Shown one piece after another: positions 43,669-53,900 of a DNA stretch of 64,000 bases. The first letter of the stretch is position 1. Every line of letters begins with the position of its first letter. The stretch is from Ophthalmolycus amberensis (Eukaryota > Chordata > Actinopteri > Perciformes > Zoarcidae), in the NCBI GenBank assembly GCA_024529925.1, contig JAFEUB010001064.1, positions 62,001-126,000 of the forward strand. Reading direction: 5' to 3'. The notes under the pieces were generated by a model. The model saw nothing but the letters and a program-made list of their open reading frames with translations. It did not search any database and was not told the DNA's origin. The position numbers and the translations under genes were made by a program.

Positions 43669-46600
43669 TTTTTTCTTTTTATAAATTTTTTATTGAAAGA
43701 CACGAGACAATATTAAGACAATACATAGACATAACAACAAGAGGATGACAAGAACAGTGGGATAAAAGCCAGCAAATATCATATAGTCAGTGTGTGTGTA
43801 TGTGTGCGTGTGTGTGTGTGTGTGAGAATGTCCTTGAGCCTTTTGAGATGGAGGAAAAAAAATATATATATAATAATAATAATTTAAAAAACCAAACCAA
43901 AAAAAAAATAAATGAAAAACAGGTAAGTATGTGTGCATATGGATGTTCATGTATGCATGTACGTGGGTTTCAATTGGTTGTCCGGCAAGAAAAACAAAAC
44001 AGAAATCAACAATAGTAAAAAAAATACACAAAGAAAAAATATATATACCGGTATATATACTATACATATTTCAATATTAATAGAATGGGTGGTGTCACGT
44101 TTGCAGAAACATAGTGAGGGATGACCAGGTGGAATGGTGTTCTGTTGTATTGTATATGATGGATGAGGTTAGATTTTCCATTGAAATATATTCTATCATT
44201 AAGTTTCTCCAGTGTGCGATGTGTGTGTTATTCCTTGATTTCCAGTTCATGAGGATAGTTTTCTTGGCGATAGTTAGGGCCACAAGGAGTAATTTGCGGT
44301 TTGTTTTACTCAGATGTATTGTTGAGATGTCTCCTAGTAAGCACAGTGAAGGGGATAATGGGACGAGGCAGCCCAGGAAGACAGACAGTGACTCAGTTAT
44401 TTCTTCCCAAAAGTGATTAACTGGTGTGCAGTGCCAGGTGGCGTGAACATAGCTATCCGGGCTGTTTTGAGTGCAATGTGGACAGATATCTGACGTGAAT
44501 CCCATTTGAAACATTTTTTGCCCGGTGTAATGAATTCTGTGAAGTATTTTATACTGTATTAGTTGTAAATTGGCATTTTTAGTCATGAAGTAGATGTTAT
44601 TGCAGATTTGGTTCCAGAAATCAGCATCAGGAGTGATGGACAGGTCTGATTCCCATTTTCTTGACGGTATATGGATGATGTTTTGTCAGACTGTGATATT
44701 ACTCTACATATTTTTGAGATTAACTTTTTTGAAGAGGGGATATTAATTAATTCTGAGGTTGAGGGGGGTAATTCTAGTTAGTGGCCTTAATGTTAAGTTT
44801 GGATTGAACGGATGATTTGAGTTGCAGATATTCCAAAAATTGATTGCTCCTGATGCCGTACTTCTGAACCAAGTGAGGGAATGAAACCATGGTGTTATTA
44901 TTGAAGATGTGTTTCAGATGAGTGATGCCTTTAGCGGAACATGTGTGGAGATTTAGAGGTGTCTTGTGACTTAGAAAATCAGGATTGTTCCATATGGGAG
45001 TAAAATTTGAAGGTGCAAAAGTGATGTTCGTGATTTTGTGGAATTTCCACCAGGCTGTCAGAGTTTCTGCTATTGTTAGTGTATTGAAACAAGGATGGCG
45101 TTTGATAGATTGGCTTAAAAATGGTAACTCAGAAATCTGAATGTCCCTTACAAACTGTCTGTTCTATATCTAACCATGTGTTGTCTGATTGGCTGGGGTG
45201 GATCCATTTAAGAATGTACTGAAGTTTATTTGCTAGAGAGTAGTGAAAAAAATGTGGAGCTTCAAGTCCTCCTTGTGTTTTTGGTTTTTGTAGAGTGGCC
45301 AGTTTAATTCTTGGTGTTTTATTTTTCCAGTAGAATTGAGTAATGATTGAGTCAAGCGACTTGAACCAGGAGTGGGTGGGTTGAGATGGTATCATTGTGA
45401 ATAGATAATTTATTTTAGGAAGTATTGTCATTTTAACTGTAGCTATTCTGCCCATGAGTGATAATGGTAGATTCATCCAGCGGAGGAGGTCGTCATTTAT
45501 TGTTTTAAGTAATGGAGTGAAGTTGAGTGTGAACAGCTCTGACAGCCTGGGGGAAATATGTATTCCCAAATACGTGATGGCACCTGTGCAGAAAGGGATA
45601 GGTGGTGTATGGGCTGCCCCATCCCAACTGTTACTATCTAATGGAAGGATGGATGATTTACTCCAGTTAATGGAGTAGTCGGAGATATTAGAGAATGCTT
45701 CCATGACTTTAATAGTTTCCTGTAGTGATGAGTAGGGGTTTTGTAGGAAGAGCAATATATCATCTGCATAGAGACTGATCTTGTGATGGGTGTTGAGTGT
45801 TTGAATTCCTTTCATGTAGATGTTCTGACGAATAGCTGCAGCTAACGGTTCAATGAAAATGGTGAAAAGTGAGGGAGAGAGTGGGCATCCTTGCCTCGTC
45901 CCCCTGTGCAGTGTGAAGCTTTGTGAGGTTTGTCCATTAGTGATGACAGTGAAGTATATAGAATTTTAACCCAGTTAATAAATGATTCCCCAAAGCCAAA
46001 TCTTTGTAATGTGCTTGTGAGAAATGTCCAGTTTACTCTGTCGAAGGCTTTTTCTGCATCCAAGGAGGCTATGATGGTACCAGTTTGTTGTAATGATGAG
46101 TAATTGATTAAATTAAACAGTCTGCGTGTGTTAGTGGATGAATGTCTACCTTTGATAAAGCCGGTTTGATCTGGATGAATTATGGATGGAGTGACTTTGT
46201 CTAATCTGTGAGTTAATGCCTTAGTGATGATTTTAATATCTACATTGAGAAGAGAAATGGGACAGTAACTTGAAGGAAGAGTTGGATCTTTGTTTGGTTT
46301 GAGGAGGAGTGATATACTGGCTGTGTTCATGTTGGCTGGAAATTGCAAATTTTGTTTTATTTCAGTTATCATTTTGTTAAAGAGTGGAGCTAGAATGAAC
46401 CAGAAGTGTTTATAGAACTCAGCTGGGAAGCCATCGGGACCTGGTGCTTTGTTATTGGGCATAAGATTGAGAGCAGTAAAAAGTTCGTCCTGTGTTAATG
46501 GTGAGTCAAGTATGTTGATTTGTTCTTTGTTAAGCTGTGGTAAATCAATGCTGTTGAGAAATGAATTGATGTCTTCTTGATTTGGGTTATTTTTAGATGA

Positions 46601-47542
46601 ATATAGATTGGCATAAAAACTTCTGAAGATTTTATTTATTTCATCGGGTGAATTTGTGGGCTTCCCTGCAGAGTCCTTGATGATTGAGATTGTTGTTTCT
46701 TTATTTCGTTTAATTTGCCAGATATTTACCGGATTTATTGCTATGGTGAAAATGTTCTTGTCTAAGTCTGTATGTGGAATTGAGTTTTATTATTTATAAT
46801 TTCATTTATTTGGAATTTGTACTTTCTTAATTCGTTCTGGGTTTCCGTTGTTGGGTTACTTGCATTAATGGTTTCGAGTCGGTTGATTTGTTGTTCCAGT
46901 TCAGCTTCTTGTTGTTTTTTTTTCTTTTTTTTGTAAACAGAGAATGAGATGATTATTCCTCTAAAAACTGCTTTCCATGTTTCCCACAGAAGGGTTGGTG
47001 ATGACTCTGGGGAATCATTTATTTCTAAGAAGGACGCCCACTTTTTTAATAAGACTATCAAACTGAGGGTCTTTGAGAAGAGATGTATTGAAGCGCCATC
47101 TAGTGATAGGTTTATGTAGGGTAACTCTGTTCCAAATAAATGTTACGGGAGCATGGTCGCTAATAATGATAGGATGGATCTTCGAGTCTGAAATATTAGA
47201 TATGATTGAATTGCTGTTGAGGAAGAAGTCAATGCGTGAGTATGAGTGGTGAACTGGTGAGAAGAATGAGTATTCTCTTGAGTTTGGGTGCTGTAATCGC
47301 CAAATATCGCCAAGATCAAAATCACTCATGAACTGTTTTATCATGTCTGTGGATTGCCAGGTACGCTTATTATTTGGATTTTTAGATCTGTCCACTGATG
47401 GGTCGATAACTGTGTTGAAATCACCTCCTATTATGACTGGGCAGTTACAAATGTTTGAGACGGATAAAAAAAAATTACGAAAAAAGGATGGGTCATCAGT
47501 GTTTGGGCCATAAACATTACAGATTGTGACTGGACTATTGTT
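43669..47542 (-). mobile_element. L1-type LINE (3.9 kb) with a 16-bp target duplication
   Basis: It is flanked by gacatccatcttttct on both sides (43653-43668 and 47543-47558). It is oriented minus, with its A-rich 3' tail at 43669-43690. The 5' truncation lies inside the endonuclease. It includes a (TG)-rich microsatellite at 43790-43823 in the 3' UTR. The BEL reading frame resumes exactly after the duplication, so this is a clean target-primed insertion. Confidence 0.93.
44095..47542 (-). pseudogene. L1 ORF2 protein: endonuclease, RT and C-terminal region, broken
   Basis: 47542-47015: TICNVYGPNTDDPSFF, VIIGGDFNTVIDP, SYSRIDFFL and SDHAPVTF, the C-terminal half of an APE-type endonuclease with GDFN and SDH catalytic blocks. 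46462-45842: PGPDGFPAEFYKHF, YCPISLLNVDIKIITK, QTGFIKGRHSSTN and ASLDAEKAFDRVNW. 45815-45129: ISLYADDILLFL (catalytic YADD), MGRIATVKMTILPKINYLF, FYWKNKTPRI and GGLEAPHFFHYSLANKL. 44586-44095: YKILHRIHYTGQKMFQMG, the C-terminal CPHCTQ block, YVHATWHCTPV and FWEEI. Frame breaks lie near 46480-46760 and 45815-45842. Confidence 0.92.
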
Positions 47543-47558
47543 GACATCCATCTTTTCT

Positions 47559-49270
47559 GAGACCATGTCAGAGTCACATCCGTGTCAAAGAAAAACCAAG
47601 CTACGGCAGGGAGCAGAGCCTGCCCGCTGAAGACAAACTTGGATTAGGCGTGTTCATTAATACAGAAAATGACAACAAACCTGCCTTGTCCTTTGAAGAT
47701 GAGACATTACTGAAAACCATGCAGGAAGAGTTTCACAGAGATGAAACTCCCCTGCCATTCACATCACCCAGAGCTTGCCTTCCAAATAACCATGCTCAAG
47801 TCCTCTCCCGCCTTCACTCCTTGCAGCGCACACTGAATAAAAATCCTGAAATGAAAGAACAGTTTCTTGCCTTTATGGCAAAGCTCTTTGAAAATGGACA
47901 TGCAGAGGAAACACATCCTCTCCCTGAAAATGCAGAATGCCGGGCCAGATACGAGTTGTGTTTGACTGAAGTGCACAAGAAGGTGGCATCTCTCTTAACA
48001 GTGTCCTGCTCTCTGGCCTAGACTTAAACAACTCTCTCCTTGGAGTACTGCTGAGGTTCAGAAAGGAACTTGTTGCACTAACAGCTGACATCCAACAAAT
48101 GTTCTATGGCTTCTTTGTGAGAGTAGACCACAGAAACTACTCCTCTAGCACAAGGATAATGACGTGACAAAGGAGGTAACTGAGTACCGCATGCAAGTCC
48201 ATGTCTTCGGGAACAGCCCTTCACCTGCAGTGGCGATATATGGCCTACGAAGAGCTGCCCAAGAGGGTGAACGAAAGTATGAATCTGACTCACGCCACTT
48301 CGTTGACAGGCACTTTTATGTGGACGATGGGTTGATCTCCCTCCCGACTGAGGCGGAGGCCACTGATTTGCTGAAGCGCACTCAAGCATCACTTGCAAAA
48401 TCTAATCTTAAACTGCACAAAATCGCCTCAAACAGTGTTGCAGTGATGCAAGCTTTCCCTCCTGAAGAGCTGGCTGCAGGCTTAAAAGACTTGGGGCTTG
48501 GTGAAGAAGCTCTGCCTGTTCAAAGAAGCCTTGGTTTGTGTTGGAACATAGACTCTGACACTTTTACATTTAGAGTAGCAGTTAGTGACAAGCCGTTCAC
48601 CCGCCAGGTAGTGCTATCCACTGTCAATAGCCTCTTCGACCCATTGGGCTTTGCTGCACCAGTGACAATCAGAGGGCGAGCACTGCTCAGAGCACTTTCT
48701 GCTGACGTGTACGACTGGGATACTGAACTTCCAGCAGACAAGTTGAATAGCTGGAAAACATGGGAAAAATCACTACAGGATTTGAGTAACATGCATCTTT
48801 CCCGCTCATACATACAACAGTCCCTCTCCAGTGCCAAATACACTGAGCTATGTCTCTTCTCCGACGCCTCAAACTGGGCCATAGGTGCAGTGGCTTATTT
48901 GAGGGTTGTCACCACAGATGGGCAGAGTAAAGTCGGCTTTGTGCTTGGAAAAGCAAAGCTAGCCCCTCAACCACAACCGACTATCCCTCGCCTTGAACTT
49001 TGTGGAGCTGTGCTGGCTGTCGAAAAGCCAGATGCGGTGAAGTTTTATTGTGTCAGCAAAGTTGTCCTCTGATACATTCACAATGACTCAAAGTGTTTCT
49101 TTGTATACGTGCAGAACCTTGTTCACCGTATACACCGGACAACTTCTCCTAAACAGTGGCACCATGTGCCAACAGATCAAAATCCAGCTGATCTGGCCAC
49201 CAGGTCTGTGCCCGCATCACAGCTCATCAACACAATGTGCTTCTGTGAGGACAGCTGTGTTCCATCAAGG
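47559..49270 (+). pseudogene. BEL/Pao reverse transcriptase and RNase H
   Basis: 47559-48021: LGLGVFINTENDNKPALSFE, LPFTSPRACLPNNHAQVLSR and FMAKLFENGHAEE, the RT N-terminus. After frame breaks: LNNSLLGVLLRFRKE, LTADIQQMFYGFFV (first catalytic Asp block). Then 48164-49072: VTEYRMQVHVFGNSPSPAVA, DRHFYVDDGLISLPTE (catalytic YVDD), FDPLGFAAPVTIRGRALL, then the RNase H-like LCLFSDASNWAIGAVAYL and PTIPRLELCGAVLA. 49109-49250 gives VHRIHRTTSPKQWHHVPTDQ and PADLATRSVPASQLINT. YVDDGL and the SDAS block are diagnostic of BEL. Small deletions break the frame near 48000-48165 and at 49050. Confidence 0.9.
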
Positions 49271-49624
49271 GTGAGTTATAACAACGACAAACCCTGGTTT
49301 ACAGCAGAACTCAGACAATTCATCCTCCAGCATCTGGACTCCCCAGGAACCTACGCCAGGATCCTGTTTGTGGACTTCAGCTCTGCCTTCAACACCATCA
49401 TCCCGTCTCTGCTGCATGACAAGCTCTCCCAGCTGCAGGTGCCCGACTCCACGTGCAAGTGGATCACAGACTTCCTGTCTGACAGGAAGCAGCACGTCAA
49501 GCTGGGAAAACACGTCTCTGCCTCCAGGACCATCAGCACCGGTTCCCCCCAAGGCTGCGTTCTTTCCCCTCTGCTCTTCTTCCTGTACACCAGGGGTATT
49601 CAATTAAAATTCCAAAAGGTCCAG

Positions 49625-50810
49625 ATTGATGCCTAGTCCATACTACTCCAGTTTTACTCCATCTTTGCTACGTTTACACTGAGCAGCCACACTACGCCGG
49701 AGTTTTGGAGCACCCTAAAGGAGGAACCTGAAAACTCCGCCGAGGTTGGAGGTATTTGAAAACTCCAGGGTTTTGGTTGAGTGTAGATGTCGGATACGGA
49801 TGTCTGTTAGAAACCCGTGCTCGCTACTGGATTGGTTATTACCAGCCATGACGTCTCCGTCCCTGATTCGTCACACTCACTATCACGTGACCTGTACCCG
49901 GAAGAAAACAAACAGCCGGGCGACCAGCAGCGATTCATTTCAACATGGATAACGAATGGCAAGCCTTGCTTGCTTTGTTGTCTGTACTAGCAGCTATTGT
50001 GGAGTTAAATGCGTCATTTTACAATGCTGCTACTGCCTACAGGCGGAGGAGGCGAGCTATTCTTCGAGCGATGAGCGACAATTCCCGAGTCCAGAGACGC
50101 TATCAGCCGTACATGGAGCGCCGGTTTTGGGTGAGACTAGGAAGAACGAGCGCCTGGTGGAATAATTTCATCAATGAAGTTATGATTCCCGAAGAATGGC
50201 GAGAAAACTTTCGAATGTCCAGATCGGCATTGATCAACCTTAGCGAAATGTTACGTCCACATGTGGAGGGAGCAACAACCACGATGAGGGCGCCCGTGGA
50301 TGTACTCACAAAGGTAGCGTGCACGTTGTATTACCTGAGTGACGAGGGCAGACTCCGGAAAACCGCTAATGCATTTGGACTATCTCGACAAGTTGTTTCA
50401 GAGGAAAACGAGTGATCGGCGCTGATTCGTTTTACTTCTTCCGTTTGGTAGCCTTGAGAGACCTTAGTCTGCAAGTATTTCTTTATGGAGCATGAAAAGA
50501 TGTACGAAGATATATTATATTCGCTAATGCTAATCGCAGTTAACAACCTTTCATTATTAAAGACTACTTTATTACTCTGTCGTATTTTTTTTTAACTAAG
50601 CAAGCAATCCACTTCCTGTTTACACCGTCACGCGCATGCCCAGTGTACGTTAATGGTCACGTGCTGTCCGCCTTCGAAGGCTGCCGTGTGGATGCAGATC
50701 AACTTGAGAATAATGCTGAACCTCCCGTGTGGACGGAGATCGTTTCTATTTGACAACTCTGCATCCAAGTAGACACGGAGTAGTGAGGACATGGCATGAA
50801 AAAATCTCCT
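49625..50810 (+). mobile_element. PIF/Harbinger relic inside the hAT
   Basis: The likely left terminus is tccatactactcc (49637) and the right terminus is its inverse ggagtagtgagga (50780-50792), 11 of 13 matching. Outer limits and the 3-bp duplication are not resolved. It contains the first half of a Harbinger transposase at 49945-50415. The 3' half of the gene is missing, so this is a deletion derivative. Confidence 0.6.
49945..50415 (+). pseudogene. Harbinger (HARBI1-like) transposase N-terminal half
   Basis: A 156-codon open frame: MDNEWQALLALLSVLAA, a hydrophobic helix; YRRRRRAILRAM; RFWVRLGRTSAWWNNFIN; PEEWRENFRMSRSALINLSE; PHVEGATTTMRAPVDVLTKV; ACTLYYLSDEGRLRKTANAF and GLSRQVVSE, a helix-turn-helix-like end. 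This matches the N-terminal region of fish Harbinger transposases, where the DDE catalytic domain should follow (with GxIDGTHI-type motifs). It is absent: the frame stops right after the HTH-like part. The N-terminal half is remarkably intact. Confidence 0.85.
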
Positions 50811-51239
50811 CGGGCAAAGGTCCGGAACATTACAATGATATCTGACTCGCGCCACTTAGTGCCATATATATATATATATATATATATATTCAAGAAGCCG
50901 AGTAGTAGTAACGTCTCTGTGTAGTCAACAACTGTCAAATCCAATAAAGAAAGTACACATGAATTATATTTTAACAATTATTATTCTCAGTTTTCAAATT
51001 TAACTGGATGGATTATAAATAATACATAGAAATACATAAATAAATGTTCTCTCATTTCAAGTAAAATAAGGGCTTCCATCTAAAAATTAAGTGCTTGATT
51101 TTAGAAAAATTAATGAAAATGAAAGAGTGTGGCTGGAGTTAACTTTTTTCTTCTCTTTTGTTAAATCATAATGGTCTGTCTACTTAATTATAAACAATCT
51201 CTGAACAATTGAACAGCGTTAACACTTTCTCTTTCGTTC

Positions 51240-51856
51240 CCTCTTACATCCCACTCTTTTTCTTGTTTAGTGAGAGAAATGAGCTGCAGCTTGTCCTGCC
51301 AGGATTTTAAATCTGGGTGCTTTATGAATATTTTCATCCAGCTGTGCTAGTAGATCCTGGGCTAATATTTCACTTCTCCTTGAGGCTGCTGACATAGGTA
51401 TTTGCTTGATTTTTTTCACATAACTCTTCTTTTTGTTTCCCCTCAAGTAAAGTTCCAGCTACTGCACTCATGCACTCCTTGATAACCTCTCCATCAGTGA
51501 ATGGCTTTTTACGTTGACCCAAAATCCAAGCAACTTTAAGGGAACATTCGTAAGCACGTTGTTGTTGGCAGTGAATGAATTTGTTAATATTCTGGTGGAA
51601 CGTTCATATTGGGCTCTTAAATCGTTTATTTTCGGTGCCCTCAGTTCGGATTGGAGTGGGTATGTTTGGTCGAAAGATTTGTGTTTGGTCTCGTAGTGGC
51701 GTTTCACATTGGCGCTTTTAATATTGGCCACGGTATCTGAGCATGAGACAGAGGTTTTATAGCGCCAGCAGGAAGAATAAACAAATACGAGTCTGTCCAT
51801 TCTTTGTTAAAAGCTCTGTTTTCGAGGTCCACTTTTCTCTTTTTAGAGCACGCCAT
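51240..51856 (-). pseudogene. hAT transposase N-terminus (GTF2IRD2/ZBED-like)
   Basis: An ATG at 51856 begins MACSKKRKVDLENRAFNKEW, TDSYLFILPAGAIKPLS. After a frame break comes SVSCSDTVANIKSANVKRHY (zinc-finger-like Cys and the His pair in KRHYETKH), FDQTYPLQSELR, QYERSTRILTNSFTANNN, and then in another frame (51480-51250) MSAVAGTLLEGKQKEELCEK. It stops before the catalytic core, so no active transposase. The longer open frame running upstream to 51988 is only terminal sequence of the element. Confidence 0.8.
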
Positions 51857-52350
51857 GTTAACTTGCTTCTCCGACTTACTTACTTCTCTCACTGCTCTCG
51901 CCCGCTCCGTCTCTATCACTGCTCTCGCTCCGTCTCCCACCTGTCTGCGTAATCTCACTCGACTCACCATGCATTTTGGAATAAACATTAGATTGGCTGA
52001 GTAGCGTCACGTGATATTATTTACAATGCATGTGATTGGTCAGTGTGTTTCCTGAACTGCTGAACGAGTACCGTAAAGGCCAGAAAAGCTGCGCAGGTTA
52101 AAACAGAAGCGCTCCGCCAAAATGTATAATTCTCAATTATCCATCAATTATACGTCCGGGTCCGGATAGGACAGCGTCTGGGTCCGGATCCGGACCGCGG
52201 TCCGCCTATTGGCGACCCCTGCTGTACACGAACAGCTGCAACTTCAGTCACCAGTCCGTCAAGCTCCTGAAGTTCGCGGATGACACCACCCTCATTGGAC
52301 TCATCTCTGGTGGGGATGAGTCAGCCTACAGGTGGGAGACTGACCATCTG

Positions 52351-52935
52351 GTGACCTGGTGCGGACTGATCAACGAAGAGCTCAACACTCTAAAGACAGT
52401 GGAGATGGTTGTGGATTTCCGGAAGAATGCCCCTATCACCCTGTGTGACTCCCCGGTCGACGTGGTGGAGTCCTTCCGCTTCATGGGCTCCATCATATCC
52501 CAGGACCTCAAGTGGGAGCTCAACATCAGCTCCATCACCAAGAAGGCTCAGCAGAGGATGTACTTCCTGAGGCAGCTGAAGAAATTCAACCTGCATTTCT
52601 ACAGAGCCATCATTGAGTCCATCCTCTGCTCCTCCGTCACGGTCTGGCACGCTGCAGCCACCACCAAGGACAAGGGCAGGCTGCAGCGCATCATCCGCTC
52701 TGCTGAGAGGGTGATTGGCTGCAATCTGCCATCCCTCCAGGACTTGTTCGCTTCAAGGACCCTAAAGCGAGCAAGAAGGATTGTAGCTGACCCCTCTCAC
52801 CCTGGACATGAACTGTTTGTGCCCCTTCCATCTTGCAGGAGGCTGAGGTCCATCAGGACCAAGACCTCACGACACATGAACAGTTTCTTCCCATCGGCGG
52901 TCGGGCTCATCAACAAAGCCCGGGACCCCCACTGA
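52351..52935 (+). pseudogene. Rex1-type LINE ORF2 C-terminal region, 194 open codons
   Basis: An intact frame from the end of the RT palm through the thumb to the natural C-terminus (RARDPH-type end). Compared with the copy at 39.6-41.5 kb it lacks about seven codons after FLRQLKKFNL (the PKTMLV stretch), an in-frame deletion. Upstream, the catalytic FADDTT block (near 52275) is in a different frame. The copy is therefore inactive although still very similar to its sister. Confidence 0.85.
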
Positions 52936-53252
52936 CTCTGACATCACCAGGACAATTTCTTACCGGTCACTCCCCTGCATCCCTTCTATTACACTCGACA
53001 CTTTTACACTACACTTACATCTCACTTGTTTATAGTCCTGTTATCTGTTTGTTTGTGCACTTTATCTTATATTTCACTTTATTTTATATTTCATCTTTAT
53101 TTTATATTTCACTTTATTTTATATCTCTCTGTAAATTTTAATGTTTCTACTTGCACTGATTGTTGTTGATTGTTTGCACCTCCCGTCATGTCAAATTCCT
53201 TGTATGTTCAACATACCATGGCAATAAACGGTTCTGATTCTGATTCTGGTTT

Positions 53253-53900
53253 ACAGGACCAGACGTCCTTCACAAACCACTTCCGCCTGATACAGATGAG
53301 TCTATTGAGCTGGTGGATCCTGAAACAGATGTAGATGTGAGACCTCAACTGACCACCCTTGCTCCTCACATAAGTGAAGGTAAACTTACCACAGAAAGGT
53401 TCCAACGTTTCTCCACTTGGGACTCTTTGCTGAGAGCAGTTTCCTTCTTGATCCATCAAACTCGTTCACACAAGTCGGACTTGACAGACGCATGCAAAAG
53501 ATGGCATCAGTGCAACAAACCACGTACTCAAGAAGAGTTGACAAAAGCGAAGCTGGTTATACTCAAAAGGAGGCTTTCGAGGTCAATGTGAACATAAGGC
53601 TGTTTATATTTATCAGTTATTCATATTGCACTCAATTAAGACGTTTTGTATTTTCTTTTCTATTTTCACTCCGATTCAACGTTGTCAACCTGATTTAATC
53701 TGTATGAAGTCAATAAAGGAGCAAGCACGCTCGCATTCCTGGCTCTTGAAAAGGAGTTTGGCTGGCTGTTTATCTATGTTAACACTTTGGAAGTAAAACA
53801 CAGAGAGAGAACAGTAAAATCTAATCCTGAACTCGAAGTAAACTGTTGGAAAACAGAAGCTCCGACTGTGCCAGTGGATGAAGTCTAAACTACTGCTCGA
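53253..53900 (+). pseudogene. BEL/Pao integrase start and damaged 3' LTR
   Basis: 53253-53591 reads LVDPETDVDVRPQLTTLAPH, FQRFSTWDSLLRAVSFLIHQ, CKRWHQCNKPRTQEELTKAK and LVILKRRL, the region just before and at the start of a BEL integrase. It stops at tcgaggtcaatgtgaacataagg (53577-53600), a block that also occurs near the 5' end at 38156. The following bases hold an aataaa signal at 53717 and a possible LTR end atgttaaca at 53795. The catalytic integrase core is missing. Confidence 0.7.

Larger units (their letters stand above)
49591..52221 (-). mobile_element. hAT transposon, GTF2IRD2/ZBED-type, inside the LINE
   Basis: Perfect 8-bp target duplication ctgtacac (49583-49590 and 52222-52229). 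Terminal inverted repeats are caggggtattcaat on the left and attggcgacccctg on the right. The minus strand encodes the start of a transposase of the kind found fused in GTF2IRD2. The element is 2,631 bp, of which roughly 1.2 kb at its left is a Harbinger-type insertion. A relative lies at 34199-35071. Confidence 0.9.
49275..53252 (+). mobile_element. Rex1-type LINE in BEL, split by a hAT
   Basis: The plus-strand left part, 49275-49590, reads NDKPWFTAELRQF, FVDFSSAFNTIIPSLLHDKL, FLSDRKQHVKLGKHVSASRT and STGSPQGCVLSPLLFFLY. The right part, 52230-53252, reads LLKFADDTTLIGLISGGDES, FRFMGSIISQDLKWELNISS, FYRAIIESILCSSVTVW, SAERVIGCNLPSLQDLFAS and SRHMNSFFPSAVGLINKARD, then a 3' UTR ending accatggcaataaacggttc and ttctgattctg. 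The two halves join at codons for LYT/N once the hAT is removed. An internal deletion removed the codons joining the first block (DKPWFTAELRQF to the DSPGTY block). Confidence 0.9.
37909..53795 (+). mobile_element. BEL/Pao LTR retrotransposon, dead, with five later insertions
   Basis: Five plus-strand segments in the right order form one BEL/Pao element: gag (38146-39607), gag zinc knuckle (41461-41612), protease to RT start (42940-43668), RT and RNase H (47543-49270), and integrase start (53253-53590). Between them sit four separate insertions, one with two more inside. Suggested ends are tgttaaaatg at 37909 and atgttaaca at 53795, with no confirmed duplication. The short block tcgaggt-aatgtga-cataaggctgtttatatt appears at both ends (38156 and 53577), suggesting damaged LTRs. 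Internal size after removing insertions is roughly 4.5-5 kb, short of a full BEL. Confidence 0.75.

Noticed and set aside
43933..44067. Possible CRISPR-like or regulatory repeat in a TG/TA-rich patch
   Set aside because: It is the low-complexity 3' UTR of the L1 insertion; there are no regularly spaced repeats and CRISPR arrays are not expected in a fish genome.
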